DNA of 64,000 nucleotides. Origin: Planctomycetota bacterium. GTDB taxonomy: Bacteria; Planctomycetota; Phycisphaerae; UBA1845. Shown piece after piece: positions 56,280 through 64,000 of the stretch. The stretch covers positions 62,001 to 126,000 of the forward strand of contig JAUWWQ010000001.1 of the NCBI GenBank assembly GCA_030616775.1, read 5' to 3'. The notes below the pieces were generated by a model. That model was not told the DNA's origin, searched no databases, and saw only the letters and a program-made list of their open reading frames with translations. A program made the position numbers and the translations under genes. The first letter of the stretch is position 1. Every line of letters starts with the position of its first letter.

Positions 56280-59192
56280 CTAATCTACCCACACGCTCGC
56301 AAGGTCGGTGTCGACAGGATCGTCCAGTCCGCGCAACTGCCTGATGTGCTCGATCAACTCCTGCTTGTCTTCAGATTTATTATAGAGCTCCAGACGGACC
56401 TTAAGCTCTTCCGAGTTCGGATACTCTACGAGCCCCTGCTGCCATGTCTGCCGAGCACTGGCCAGGTTCTTATCGAAACCCTCCTCGCGATTTTTCACAT
56501 AGGAGTCTCCCAGACCCACGTAACCCAAGGCAAAGAAATCGCGCTGTTTCACAGCCGGCAGGGCCTTCTGCATGGCGATCAACTCCGTGAAGTCCTTAAT
56601 GGCCAACGGAGCGTGGTTCAGCTTGCGGGGCCAGTGCAGGTGATTCATGCCCCGAATGAACTTGGCCGTCCAGCAGTCGGGGTCGATCTCCAGGATAACG
56701 TCGAGCTCCGCGAGGGACTTGTTCGACAACTTACCCTGACTGACAATCCCCAGCTTGGGATATGGCATTTTATCAACGTAAGCCAACGCCTTGTTCAGCC
56801 GGGGAATGATTGAATCGGGGTGTGTCTCAACAAGATCTTCAAAGAAGCGAATCGACCGGTCGAAGTAAACGTGGCCGTACAGGCGAATCAACGTACGATA
56901 GGCATTGGAATACAACAAAGCGTCAGGATCGAGATGGATCGCCTTCTCCAGCTCACTCAAGGCCGCGCCGCGCCGGCCACGCCTGTCCAGCAAGAGGGAA
57001 AACTCATAGCGCTTCTCCGGGTCGGCGGGATCGTTCTGGACAGCCTGCTTCAACCTCACATACTCTTTCTTGAAGGCCGCCTGCTCCTCCCAAGTAAGCT
57101 GCGGTTCCTCCTCGGTGACATTTGCCGCAGCCTCGGCCGTCTTTTCCTCGCGTTCGACCTCCCGCCTTCGGGCTTCGATCTGGGCCTCTTTGAAGCGTTT
57201 ACGCTCCTCGAGGAAGGACTGCGGCGTGTTCTCAGTGTATTTGAGGAGTTGATTTGGCTTGACATTCTCGAACCGCTCCACATAGCCGGTGGGCCAGCGA
57301 ATCTCAATACGGTCGATAGTCTTGCGCTGCCCGAGGCCGAAGTGCAGTCGATACGGACACTGGCTGTGGTCGCCATTGCCGCCATTGACCTCACGGATCT
57401 GCGAAACCCCCTCAGAAACCACTGTCACTCGCGTCCCAATGGCATCGCGGTTGCAATGGGTACCGGCAAGCTCCACCTGTAGCCAATTGTTCTTGTTGCC
57501 GATGTCGTTGCGATAGAGCACACTGTCCTGACCCTGATTGGAAATGTAGACATCCAGGTCCCCGTCGTTATCGAAATCAGCAATAGCCAGCCCTCGACCG
57601 TCACCTGTGTCGGCAAGTCCGAGCTGCTCAGCCACCTCGGTAAAGACCTCGTTTCCCTCGTTGCGCCATACGCGGGACGGCTCATAACCGGCGAAGGACT
57701 TGTCGGCCAACTCAGGCCACATCTGCGCATCGCGCGGGTTAAAACCGGGTTTGGTGACCTCAATCGCCAGATCCGCGAAGTATTCATAAGACCGATCCCC
57801 GGAGATGTATCCATTGGCCACTATTATGTCCAGGTCGCCGTCGTTATCATAATCCCAGAACCGCCCGGCCCAGCACCACCCGGCGTCGTACACATTGGTC
57901 TCGAAGGACACATCACTGAATGTCTTGTCCCCCATGTTGCGATAGAGCTGGTTGCCTTCCTTGACGTACTCCTTCGTCCAAATATTGGTGATGTACAAAT
58001 CGAGCCAGCCGTCGTTGTTGTAATCGCCGAACTCGACGTTCATCCCCTTGTGAGTGTCCCAGCCAATGGCGTCGTCGGTCACATTGCTGAAGGTGCCGTC
58101 GGCGTTCACACGATAGACACGGTCCTGTCCGAAGTCGTTGGCCAACACAAGGTCCTGGTCACCGTCATTGTCATAGTCGCCGGCGCCGACATCAAGTGTC
58201 CAGCCGGTATCATCGATCTTGAGTTCCTTACTGGCGTCGGTGAAAGTGTCGTCACCGTTATTGCGATAAAGGACATTAGGCCCCGCGTCGCGGGCCGTCT
58301 CGAAGTCCTCGTGCATCTGGTGGGCGTCCTTCAGACTCCACAGATGGACGTTGCGAAAGTAGTTGCCGACGTACAGGTCCAGGTGGCTGTCATCATTGTA
58401 GTCGAACCAGATAGCTGCATTGCCGTTCCCCCTGTCGCCCACGCCGGCCTCATCGGTCACGTCCGTGAACGTCCCGTCGCCGTTGCTGCGATAGAGGATG
58501 TTCCATCCCCATTTGACGATGTATAGATCAAGGTGGCCGTCGTTGTTGTAGTCTCCCCAGACGGCGTCCATGCTGGTGCCGCGATTCTGATATACATTCA
58601 GTCTCTTCTCGCTCTTTATGACGGAATAGATCTGCCCGGGATCGATGATTCGCCATTTGCGTCCCGGCTGCACAACAGAGACGGCCCCGTCCCCGGAGAG
58701 GGAAATGCCGTGAGCTGAAAGCGTCTGCACAAGCCGATCGGAGATGGTGCGATTGTCCAGCTCCTTCTGAAACGCGGCGTCAATGCCGAACAACAGGACT
58801 TGGTCATTGGACCGGGCTACACCCGCTGCCTCCCCCACGTCGACGAATGTGGCGTCCCCGTTGTTACGGAAGAGTCTGTTCGGTTGATTCAGTTGTGAGT
58901 TGGTCACATACAGGTCGATGTCACCGTCATTGTCGTAGTCAGCCGCCGCAGCGGAGGCGCCCACCGACGCCATCCACGCCATGATGCGGTTCAGCTTCAT
59001 GTCCAGGACGGGTTTGTGATGACGGTGTCGGACGCCCGCGCGATCGGTGATGTCCACGAACGCCTTGCCGGTTGCCTTGGCCTTGGGCTTTTGTTCCGTC
59101 GTGGGCGACGCATCTGCGAAACCGCCCAGGATTACGCCCATCAGCCAGAGAGAAAGGAGGATCCCTGGGCTGCTGACCTGACACCTGTTCAT
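56280..59192 (-). CDS. Exported FG-GAP / UnbV / TPR (CRTAC1-type) protein
   Basis: A 970-aa protein with a signal peptide (SPGILLSLWLMGVILGGFAD). Seven FG-GAP repeats follow (ADYDNDGDIDLYVTNS, GDYNNDGHLDLYIVKW, FDYNDDSHLDLYVGNY, GDYDNDGDQDLVLAND, WDYDNDGDLDIIVANG, ADFDNDGDLDVYISNQ). Then an UnbV/ASPIC domain (WLQVELAGTHCNRDAIGTRV, then GLGQRKTIDRIEIRWPTGYV), a charged coiled coil (~665-710) and TPR units. Domain order is the mirror of the neighbouring gene, which has TPR first. The two are only about 48 bp apart and probably co-transcribed, so they may form a complex. Confidence 0.87.
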   Translation of the reverse strand: MNRCQVSSPGILLSLWLMGVILGGFADASPTTEQKPKAKATGKAFVDITDRAGVRHRHHKPVLDMKLNRIMAWMASVGASAAAADYDNDGDIDLYVTNSQLNQPNRLFRNNGDATFVDVGEAAGVARSNDQVLLFGIDAAFQKELDNRTISDRLVQTLSAHGISLSGDGAVSVVQPGRKWRIIDPGQIYSVIKSEKRLNVYQNRGTSMDAVWGDYNNDGHLDLYIVKWGWNILYRSNGDGTFTDVTDEAGVGDRGNGNAAIWFDYNDDSHLDLYVGNYFRNVHLWSLKDAHQMHEDFETARDAGPNVLYRNNGDDTFTDASKELKIDDTGWTLDVGAGDYDNDGDQDLVLANDFGQDRVYRVNADGTFSNVTDDAIGWDTHKGMNVEFGDYNNDGWLDLYITNIWTKEYVKEGNQLYRNMGDKTFSDVSFETNVYDAGWCWAGRFWDYDNDGDLDIIVANGYISGDRSYEYFADLAIEVTKPGFNPRDAQMWPELADKSFAGYEPSRVWRNEGNEVFTEVAEQLGLADTGDGRGLAIADFDNDGDLDVYISNQGQDSVLYRNDIGNKNNWLQVELAGTHCNRDAIGTRVTVVSEGVSQIREVNGGNGDHSQCPYRLHFGLGQRKTIDRIEIRWPTGYVERFENVKPNQLLKYTENTPQSFLEERKRFKEAQIEARRREVEREEKTAEAAANVTEEEPQLTWEEQAAFKKEYVRLKQAVQNDPADPEKRYEFSLLLDRRGRRGAALSELEKAIHLDPDALLYSNAYRTLIRLYGHVYFDRSIRFFEDLVETHPDSIIPRLNKALAYVDKMPYPKLGIVSQGKLSNKSLAELDVILEIDPDCWTAKFIRGMNHLHWPRKLNHAPLAIKDFTELIAMQKALPAVKQRDFFALGYVGLGDSYVKNREEGFDKNLASARQTWQQGLVEYPNSEELKVRLELYNKSEDKQELIEHIRQLRGLDDPVDTDLASVWVD

Positions 59193-59348
59193 GTTTCATA
59201 CCCCTCTTAGGTCGCTGGCACCGCCCGCCACGCAACCGCTACCAGTTCCCTTGACTGGCAACAAGTAAGGTCCTAGGTTGACCGGCAATTTAGGTTATTG
59301 ACCTTTGGTGCGGACGTCAAGCTACACTTGCCGCCGAGGGTAAGCGTT

Positions 59349-61727
59349 GTGCGCTCATACTTTCGCTTGGTCACATCACGGCCGGTTCCCGTGTTGGTCA
59401 TTGCGGCCACCGTAGGCTTCGCGGCCGGCGCATTCATGCTCCGGTTGACCCGAGAGACCAGCCCGGACGCATTCATCCCCGAGGACCATCCGGCCCTGGT
59501 CCTGAAGCGACAGGTCGATGAGTCATTCGGACTCCGGGAGCCGATCGCTATCGGCGTGTTCCGGGACCGACCCGGCGGGATCTTCAACCCCGACACCCTC
59601 AGGCTGATCCGGAACCTCACCCAGGCCATCCAGCAGCTTCCGGACATCGACCCCGATGACGTGCTCAGCATCGCTACCGAGTCGGGGGTCTACTTCGAGG
59701 ACGGCGAGCCCGGTTTCGAGCGGTTGATGCGAAGCATTCCCGAGGACCCCGAGGGTCTCGAGGCACTCAAGAGCGATATCCTCGGCTACGAGCTGTACGA
59801 AGGAACACTGGTCTCGGCGGACGGCTCTGCCGCCACCATTCTGATCCAGCCGGAAGACGAAGGGCGTGCCGACGCACTCTACCGCGGGTTGGTCCGCCTA
59901 ATGGGCGATCCGGCCATCACCGAGCAGATCGTACGAGATGAACGTCTGGTCGTCGCAGGCGAGGCCGCGGTGAGAGCTCACATGGGGGTGGCCGTCTCCG
60001 ACGACGCCCTGCGCATGAACTTCATCTGCCCGGTGGTGATGGCCGTGCTCATCGTGCTGGCCTACCGGACCGTTCGGGGGACAGTCCTGCCGCTAAGTGT
60101 GATCGGCGGGGCCTCGGCCCTGGCCCTGGGGTCGATGGCTGCATTCGGCGTACCGATCTACATCGTCACCAACGGCATCTTCGTAATCATCATGGCCCTG
60201 GGTGTGGCCGACTCGTTACATCTGCTGGGCCAGTATTACGAAGAGCAGCTCCGTCTGGCCGATCGGAGCAGGCAGGAGGTGGTCGTCGATGCGTGCATGG
60301 CCCTGTGGTACCCGTTGTTGGTGACCACTCTGACGGATATTGCCGGCTTCTTCGCCCTCTATCTGGTCGGGAGGATGCCGCCGATCAAGTTCTTCGGATT
60401 GTTTACCTGTGTCGGGGTGCTCGGGGCGCTCATCTACTCGTATGCGGTCGTGCCCGCAGGACTGATGATCGTACCGCTCAGAACAAGCGGGGCCTTTCTC
60501 AAACGCAAGACCGGCGCCCGACGATCTGGAAGCCTGGACGCCATCGGGACGATGTTGGGCAAACTTGGAGCATTCACCTTTCACCGCCGGTGGATCGTGC
60601 TCGCCGTCGGAGCCCTGCTGATGGTTATCATCGGCTGGGGTGCCTCGAAGGTCACCATCAACGATGCCCGGATCCTGGCTTTCAAAGATCACCACCCCAT
60701 CTCCCGGGCCACCGCGGCCTTGAACGAACGTTTCGACGGCACCAGCCAGTTGAACATCGTGGTGACCGCAACTGAAAAGGGCGCCATGCTTCGGGCCGAC
60801 GTGTTGCGCAGAATCGAAGCGTTGGAAGCGTTTACCGAGTCGCTTCCCCATGTCGGTGGGACTCACTCGCTGGTCGGATGGGTCAAGCGTGCCCATCAGA
60901 AGATGCACGAGGAAGACCCAGCCTATTACGCCATCCCCGACGATCCCTTGGACACGCGGTTTTATCTTGACGTACTGTCGGATTCCCGCACTTCACCAAT
61001 GGCCCGTCTGCTGCACGAGGTCGCCGACAAGAGCTACACCCATGCCAACCTGATTGTCCGGATGAAGAGTAGCCAGTTCATCCATCAGCGCGAAGTTATA
61101 AAGCCGCTGGAAAGGTATTTGACTGAAGAGTTCAACGATGAGTTGCTTCACGCCAGGCTGGCCGGGCGTGTTAATCTTGACTATCACTGGCTGAAAATGG
61201 TCCGTACGACCCATCTCAATAGTGTGGTCTTCTCGGTCGGGTGTGTGCTGCTGTTGACCGGTCTGATGTTCCGTTCCGTCGTCGCGGGGCTGTTGTGCAC
61301 GTTGACCGTCGGATTGGCCGTGCTGGTGAACTACGCCATTATGGGGTTTAGTGATATTCCATTGGGTGTCGGCACGTCCATGTTTGCAAGTATCGCCATC
61401 GGCGCGGGTGTCAATTTCCCGATCCACATTCTCGATCGGCTGCGGATAAACCTTCGAGCACCTGGGGCGAACCCCGGCGACGTGTTCTCCAACACGCTGG
61501 CGTTTACCGGAAGGGCCCTGTTCTTTACGGCATTTGTCGTGGCCGTCGGGTTTTTGCTGCTATGCGTCTCGGAGTTTCGCACGCTGGTCCGTTTCGGCCT
61601 GCTGATCGGCGTCGGCATGATCGTCAGCTTCCTTGCCAGCGTCACCATCCTGCCAGCCATCGTCGCAGCCTTCAAACCCCGCTTCGTATGGGGCAACCGC
61701 GGAAACGAATCACGCCTGCCGCGGTAG
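59349..61727 (+). CDS. MMPL/RND-family transporter
   Basis: A 792-aa protein with the two-fold RND layout. TM1 (VLVIAATVGFAAGAFMLRLT) is followed by a ~190-residue extracytoplasmic domain, then five helices ending in TTLTDIAGFFALYLVG and LIYSYAVVPAGLMIV. The second half repeats this: TM7 (WIVLAVGALLMVIIGWGASK), a second large loop, then final helices with GVGTSMFASIAIGAGVNFPI and LGV-type RIN. Both GVADSLHLLGQYYEE and the IAIGAGVNFPIHILDR counterpart carry the MMPL-style polar residue. GTG 59349 has GAGGG 8 nt upstream and is preferred over TTG 59298. Likely exports lipids or hydrophobic compounds. Confidence 0.88.
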   Translation: MRSYFRLVTSRPVPVLVIAATVGFAAGAFMLRLTRETSPDAFIPEDHPALVLKRQVDESFGLREPIAIGVFRDRPGGIFNPDTLRLIRNLTQAIQQLPDIDPDDVLSIATESGVYFEDGEPGFERLMRSIPEDPEGLEALKSDILGYELYEGTLVSADGSAATILIQPEDEGRADALYRGLVRLMGDPAITEQIVRDERLVVAGEAAVRAHMGVAVSDDALRMNFICPVVMAVLIVLAYRTVRGTVLPLSVIGGASALALGSMAAFGVPIYIVTNGIFVIIMALGVADSLHLLGQYYEEQLRLADRSRQEVVVDACMALWYPLLVTTLTDIAGFFALYLVGRMPPIKFFGLFTCVGVLGALIYSYAVVPAGLMIVPLRTSGAFLKRKTGARRSGSLDAIGTMLGKLGAFTFHRRWIVLAVGALLMVIIGWGASKVTINDARILAFKDHHPISRATAALNERFDGTSQLNIVVTATEKGAMLRADVLRRIEALEAFTESLPHVGGTHSLVGWVKRAHQKMHEEDPAYYAIPDDPLDTRFYLDVLSDSRTSPMARLLHEVADKSYTHANLIVRMKSSQFIHQREVIKPLERYLTEEFNDELLHARLAGRVNLDYHWLKMVRTTHLNSVVFSVGCVLLLTGLMFRSVVAGLLCTLTVGLAVLVNYAIMGFSDIPLGVGTSMFASIAIGAGVNFPIHILDRLRINLRAPGANPGDVFSNTLAFTGRALFFTAFVVAVGFLLLCVSEFRTLVRFGLLIGVGMIVSFLASVTILPAIVAAFKPRFVWGNRGNESRLPR

Positions 61728-61737
61728 ACGCTTTCTC

Positions 61738-61764
61738 AGCATAAGGGCTTGCGCGAGCTATGCT
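61738..61764. terminator. Hairpin between convergent genes
   Basis: AGCATA (61738-61743) pairs with TATGCT (61759-61764), with a further GC-rich inner pairing. It overlaps the thrC stop. There is no strong T-run on either side, so it is only a weak candidate for a bidirectional terminator. Confidence 0.3.
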
Positions 61765-63131
61765 TTGTGAGGGCTTTTCAGAAGCAGGTCGCGGAAGGAT
61801 TCGTACTCCGTCGAGATGGTCTCGTACGTTTCCGGGCGGTTCTCGAGACCGGCTAGCGACGGAGGCGTGTCGGGATCGATTCCCAGTATGGCACGGATCT
61901 CTTCGGGGAACTTGGCCGGGTGTGCCGTCTCAACTGAAACCGACAACGTATTGTCACTCTCTGTGTTATCGCGAAAGTAGTGCTCCAGGCCGGCCCAGCC
62001 GACTGCGCCGTGCGGTTCCAGAATCAAGCCGTAGCGATCATATGCATCTTTGATCGAGGTTCGGGTTTCGTCGTCGCTGATGCTGACGGCGTACAGGTCG
62101 CGGCGCAGGCAGTCGAGATCGGGTTGCTCGTGGACATTGCCGACCTCGTCCATTCGCCCGCCGTACACGTCCACCAGGCGGGCCAGGTTGGACGGATGCC
62201 CGACGTTCATGGCGTTGGATATGCAGACCCGCGAGGGGACGATCTTCCGATATCGCCCCGTGTGCAGGAAAGCCGGCACCTCGTCGTTGGCGTTGGTGGC
62301 GATCACCAGCCGCTCTATGGGTAAGCCCATTCGTTTGGCGATCACCGCTCCCATCATGTTTCCGAAGTTGCCCGAGGGTACGCAAATCACGATGGGCTCT
62401 TGGGCGGCGGCGTCTGCGAGCTTGACATAGACATAGACGTAGTAGACGGCTTGGGGCAGCAGCCGGCCGATGTTGATCGAATTGGCCGACGTGAGGCGGA
62501 GGCCGGAAAGATCCGGGTCGGCAAACGCCCGCTTTACCATAGCCTGGCAATCGTCGAACTTGCCCTCGACGCCGAAGGTGGTCACGTTCCCCCCGATCGT
62601 GGTCATCTGCTTGCGCTGGCGGGCGGAAACCTCCTTGATGGGAAACAGCACCACGACGCTGACACCCTCGACACCGTAATATGCGTGGGCGACGGCGCTG
62701 CCCGTATCACCCGAAGTGGCCGTGAGGATGAGAAGCCCACCACCCTCGGTCCGCATGAGCACGCCCATTAGCCGGGCCATCATGCGGGCGGCGAAATCCT
62801 TGAATGAGGCGGTGGGACCGCGGTCCAGCCGCATCAGGTGGCGTCGCCCGGTAACATGTTCGAGCGGCACCTCGAAGTCGTATGCGTCCTCGCACAGTGA
62901 CTTCAATGTGGCATCATCGACCATGCCGACCGTGAACCGCCGCAACATCGTGTGAGCGATCACAGGGTAGCTCTTGTCCGCAAGCGCCCCGAGGTCATCT
63001 GCAGAAAGCGGCGGGAATCGATCGGGCATGAACAGGCCGCGGTCGGGGGCCTGGCCTTGCAGCAACGCCTCACGAAGCACAACCGTCGGTGTGTCCCGAT
63101 TGGTGCTGTAGTAACGAACCGGTTCGTCCAT
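61758..63131 (-). CDS. thrC: Threonine synthase
   Basis: A 457-aa PLP enzyme of the long threonine synthase type. It begins RYYSTNRDTPTVVLREALLQ and DRGLFMPDRFPPLS. The PLP lysine is in GPTASFKDFAARMM. Other blocks are ILTATSGDTGSAVAHAYYGV, INIGRLLPQAVYYVY and VPSGNFGNMMGAVIAKRMGL (phosphate-binding). It converts O-phosphohomoserine to threonine. It diverges from a homocysteine-forming gene, so the two branches from homoserine are encoded side by side. Confidence 0.95.
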   Translation of the reverse strand: MDEPVRYYSTNRDTPTVVLREALLQGQAPDRGLFMPDRFPPLSADDLGALADKSYPVIAHTMLRRFTVGMVDDATLKSLCEDAYDFEVPLEHVTGRRHLMRLDRGPTASFKDFAARMMARLMGVLMRTEGGGLLILTATSGDTGSAVAHAYYGVEGVSVVVLFPIKEVSARQRKQMTTIGGNVTTFGVEGKFDDCQAMVKRAFADPDLSGLRLTSANSINIGRLLPQAVYYVYVYVKLADAAAQEPIVICVPSGNFGNMMGAVIAKRMGLPIERLVIATNANDEVPAFLHTGRYRKIVPSRVCISNAMNVGHPSNLARLVDVYGGRMDEVGNVHEQPDLDCLRRDLYAVSISDDETRTSIKDAYDRYGLILEPHGAVGWAGLEHYFRDNTESDNTLSVSVETAHPAKFPEEIRAILGIDPDTPPSLAGLENRPETYETISTEYESFRDLLLKSPHKA

Positions 63132-63479
63132 GTGGTTAACCGTTACTTCGTCGGCCGCGGGGGTTTTCGACCGGCCGCGGCGGATCGCCTATCCTTCCGA
63201 CCTTGGCTCTACGCCGGTAGATCGTAGCAGTCAGCGTTCCAGGCGCAAACCCCTCGGAGACGGGCACACTGGCAAACCGGTTTTACCGGCGCTCCACCAG
63301 AAGCCGCGAGAGAGCCCACGCCAAAAAGCCGCTCCCGCCGTCGGGATGCGCCGAATCGGGCCCAAAGGCCCCCAGTGCGGTCGGGAATCCGCCGGGCGCC
63401 ATTGCCGGACAACAGGCCGATCGTGTATACTGATCCTGCCCGGCGGGGAGATACCGCGGGCTTTTACAGGAGAATGCCC
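63132..63479. other. Divergent region between thrC and the sulfhydrylase gene
   Basis: It is GC-rich and has several inverted words (GGCCGCGG repeats near 63155-63180). No SAM or SAH riboswitch could be recognised on either strand. The only clear signal is the promoter at 63402-63431. Confidence 0.5.
63402..63431 (+). promoter_or_regulatory. Promoter of the sulfhydrylase gene
   Basis: TTGCCG (63402-63407) and TATACT (63426-63431) are 18 bp apart, giving a ~40-nt leader that ends with an AGGAG ribosome site. Confidence 0.55.
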
Positions 63480-64000
63480 ATGTTTGGCGGTGAAGAAATC
63501 GAAATCACACCGGGGATGCAACGGTACATCGATCGCAACAACGAGTATCTCGCCAAGCGGGCCAAGTACATCCGCGACGTGGTCAAGAAGTGGAAGTTCG
63601 ACACCATTGCGGTCCACGGGCTCTATTCCGTCGAGGAGGCGATCGAGGACTACCAGGGCGCCATCATCGAGCCCATCTTCATGAGCGCGTCGCAGGCCTA
63701 CCGCGACTCGGATGAGCTGGCCGCGGCCCTGGCCTACCTGATCCCCACCTGGTGCTACTCGCGCATCGCCAACCCCTCGACCTACTATTACGAGTGGGCG
63801 CTCGCATTGCTGGAGGGCTACGGCTTTGACGGCGAGACCTCATGCTGCTCGACGTCTTCGGGCATGGCGGCGATCATGACGGCCGTCCAGCCGTTTTTGG
63901 TGCACACCAAGCACCACGTCCACGAGCCGCGGAACTTCCTGGCCACCGCCCAGTGCTACGGCGGCACCTTCCAGCAGTTCAACGTCCGTTTGATGCAGGA
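63480..64000 (+). CDS. O-acetylhomoserine sulfhydrylase-type PLP enzyme (partial, runs off the right edge)
   Basis: AGGAG sits 7 nt before the ATG at 63480; an ATG two codons earlier is too close to it. The visible ~173 residues include FDTIAVHGLYSVEEAIEDYQ, GAIIEPIFMSASQAYRDSDE, IPTWCYSRIANPSTYYYEWA and CSTSSGMAAIMTAVQPF. These match the N-terminal part of the Cys/Met-metabolism PLP family, which includes O-acetylhomoserine sulfhydrylase and cystathionine gamma-synthase. The PLP lysine lies beyond the window. Homocysteine formation is the likeliest role, given thrC next door. Confidence 0.85.
   Translation, partial: MFGGEEIEITPGMQRYIDRNNEYLAKRAKYIRDVVKKWKFDTIAVHGLYSVEEAIEDYQGAIIEPIFMSASQAYRDSDELAAALAYLIPTWCYSRIANPSTYYYEWALALLEGYGFDGETSCCSTSSGMAAIMTAVQPFLVHTKHHVHEPRNFLATAQCYGGTFQQFNVRLMQ

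Noticed and set aside
63132-63479. Possible SAM or SAH riboswitch before the sulfhydrylase gene
   Set aside because: Conserved core words of these riboswitches were not found on either strand, and the likely leader is only about 40 nt.

Overview
The window reads as a chromosome segment of a GC-rich planctomycete, most likely Phycisphaerae-like. This is an inference from gene content: a long operon of prepilin-like proteins, a four-ABC-module UvrA, tandem FG-GAP/UnbV (CRTAC1-type) TPR proteins, a Kazal-plus-dockerin secreted protein, HAF-repeat and sorting-tail proteins, LpxB (so an outer membrane), and dispersed short palindromes. No rRNA, tRNA, CRISPR array or prophage was seen.

Layout. 1-297: start of a secreted protein, running off the left edge. 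598-17971 (minus): one compact type II secretion / type IV pilus-type operon with two PilB/GspE ATPases, a PilT ATPase, GspF, six small pseudopilins and a giant GspK. 18321-19988 (minus): a Cys-rich secreted protein behind a strong promoter and a ~390-nt leader. 20613-24016 (minus): the classical rpsB-tsf-pyrH-frr block. 24451-28295: lpxB, a surface protein with a C-terminal sorting-like tail, and a HAF-repeat lipoprotein. 28497-29230 (minus): a toxin-antitoxin pair. 29882-32529: a dNTPase, a HIT hydrolase and a small lipoprotein. 32628-42674: a double-length UvrA broken after its first ABC module by an island (trypsin-like protease, small protein, nucleotidyltransferase), then a CBM9/DOMON-like gene overlapping the uvrA stop. 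42754-44923: an accessory patch with a second toxin-antitoxin pair and a decayed IS1-type transposase. 45060-48502: a possible 37-aa membrane peptide, thrS and infC (AUC start). 48773-52660: ATP sulfurylase, a DHH phosphoesterase and an AlkP-superfamily hydrolase. 52710-61727: two FG-GAP/UnbV/TPR proteins and an MMPL/RND transporter. 61758-64000: threonine synthase diverging from a partial O-acetylhomoserine sulfhydrylase-type gene.

The most unusual signal is not a gene. A family of short GC-rich palindromes (about 25 bp short form, about 46 bp long form) occurs roughly 19 times here. About 13 copies sit inside open reading frames and are translated in frame, in two pseudopilins, the dNTPase and both uvrA genes. 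They recall Rickettsia palindromic elements. In UvrA they fall just before the same CxxC motif in two homologous modules. A second repeat class, arrays of 7- or 8-bp words, lies at uvrA module junctions and in two intergenic regions, where it is arranged as inverted arms.
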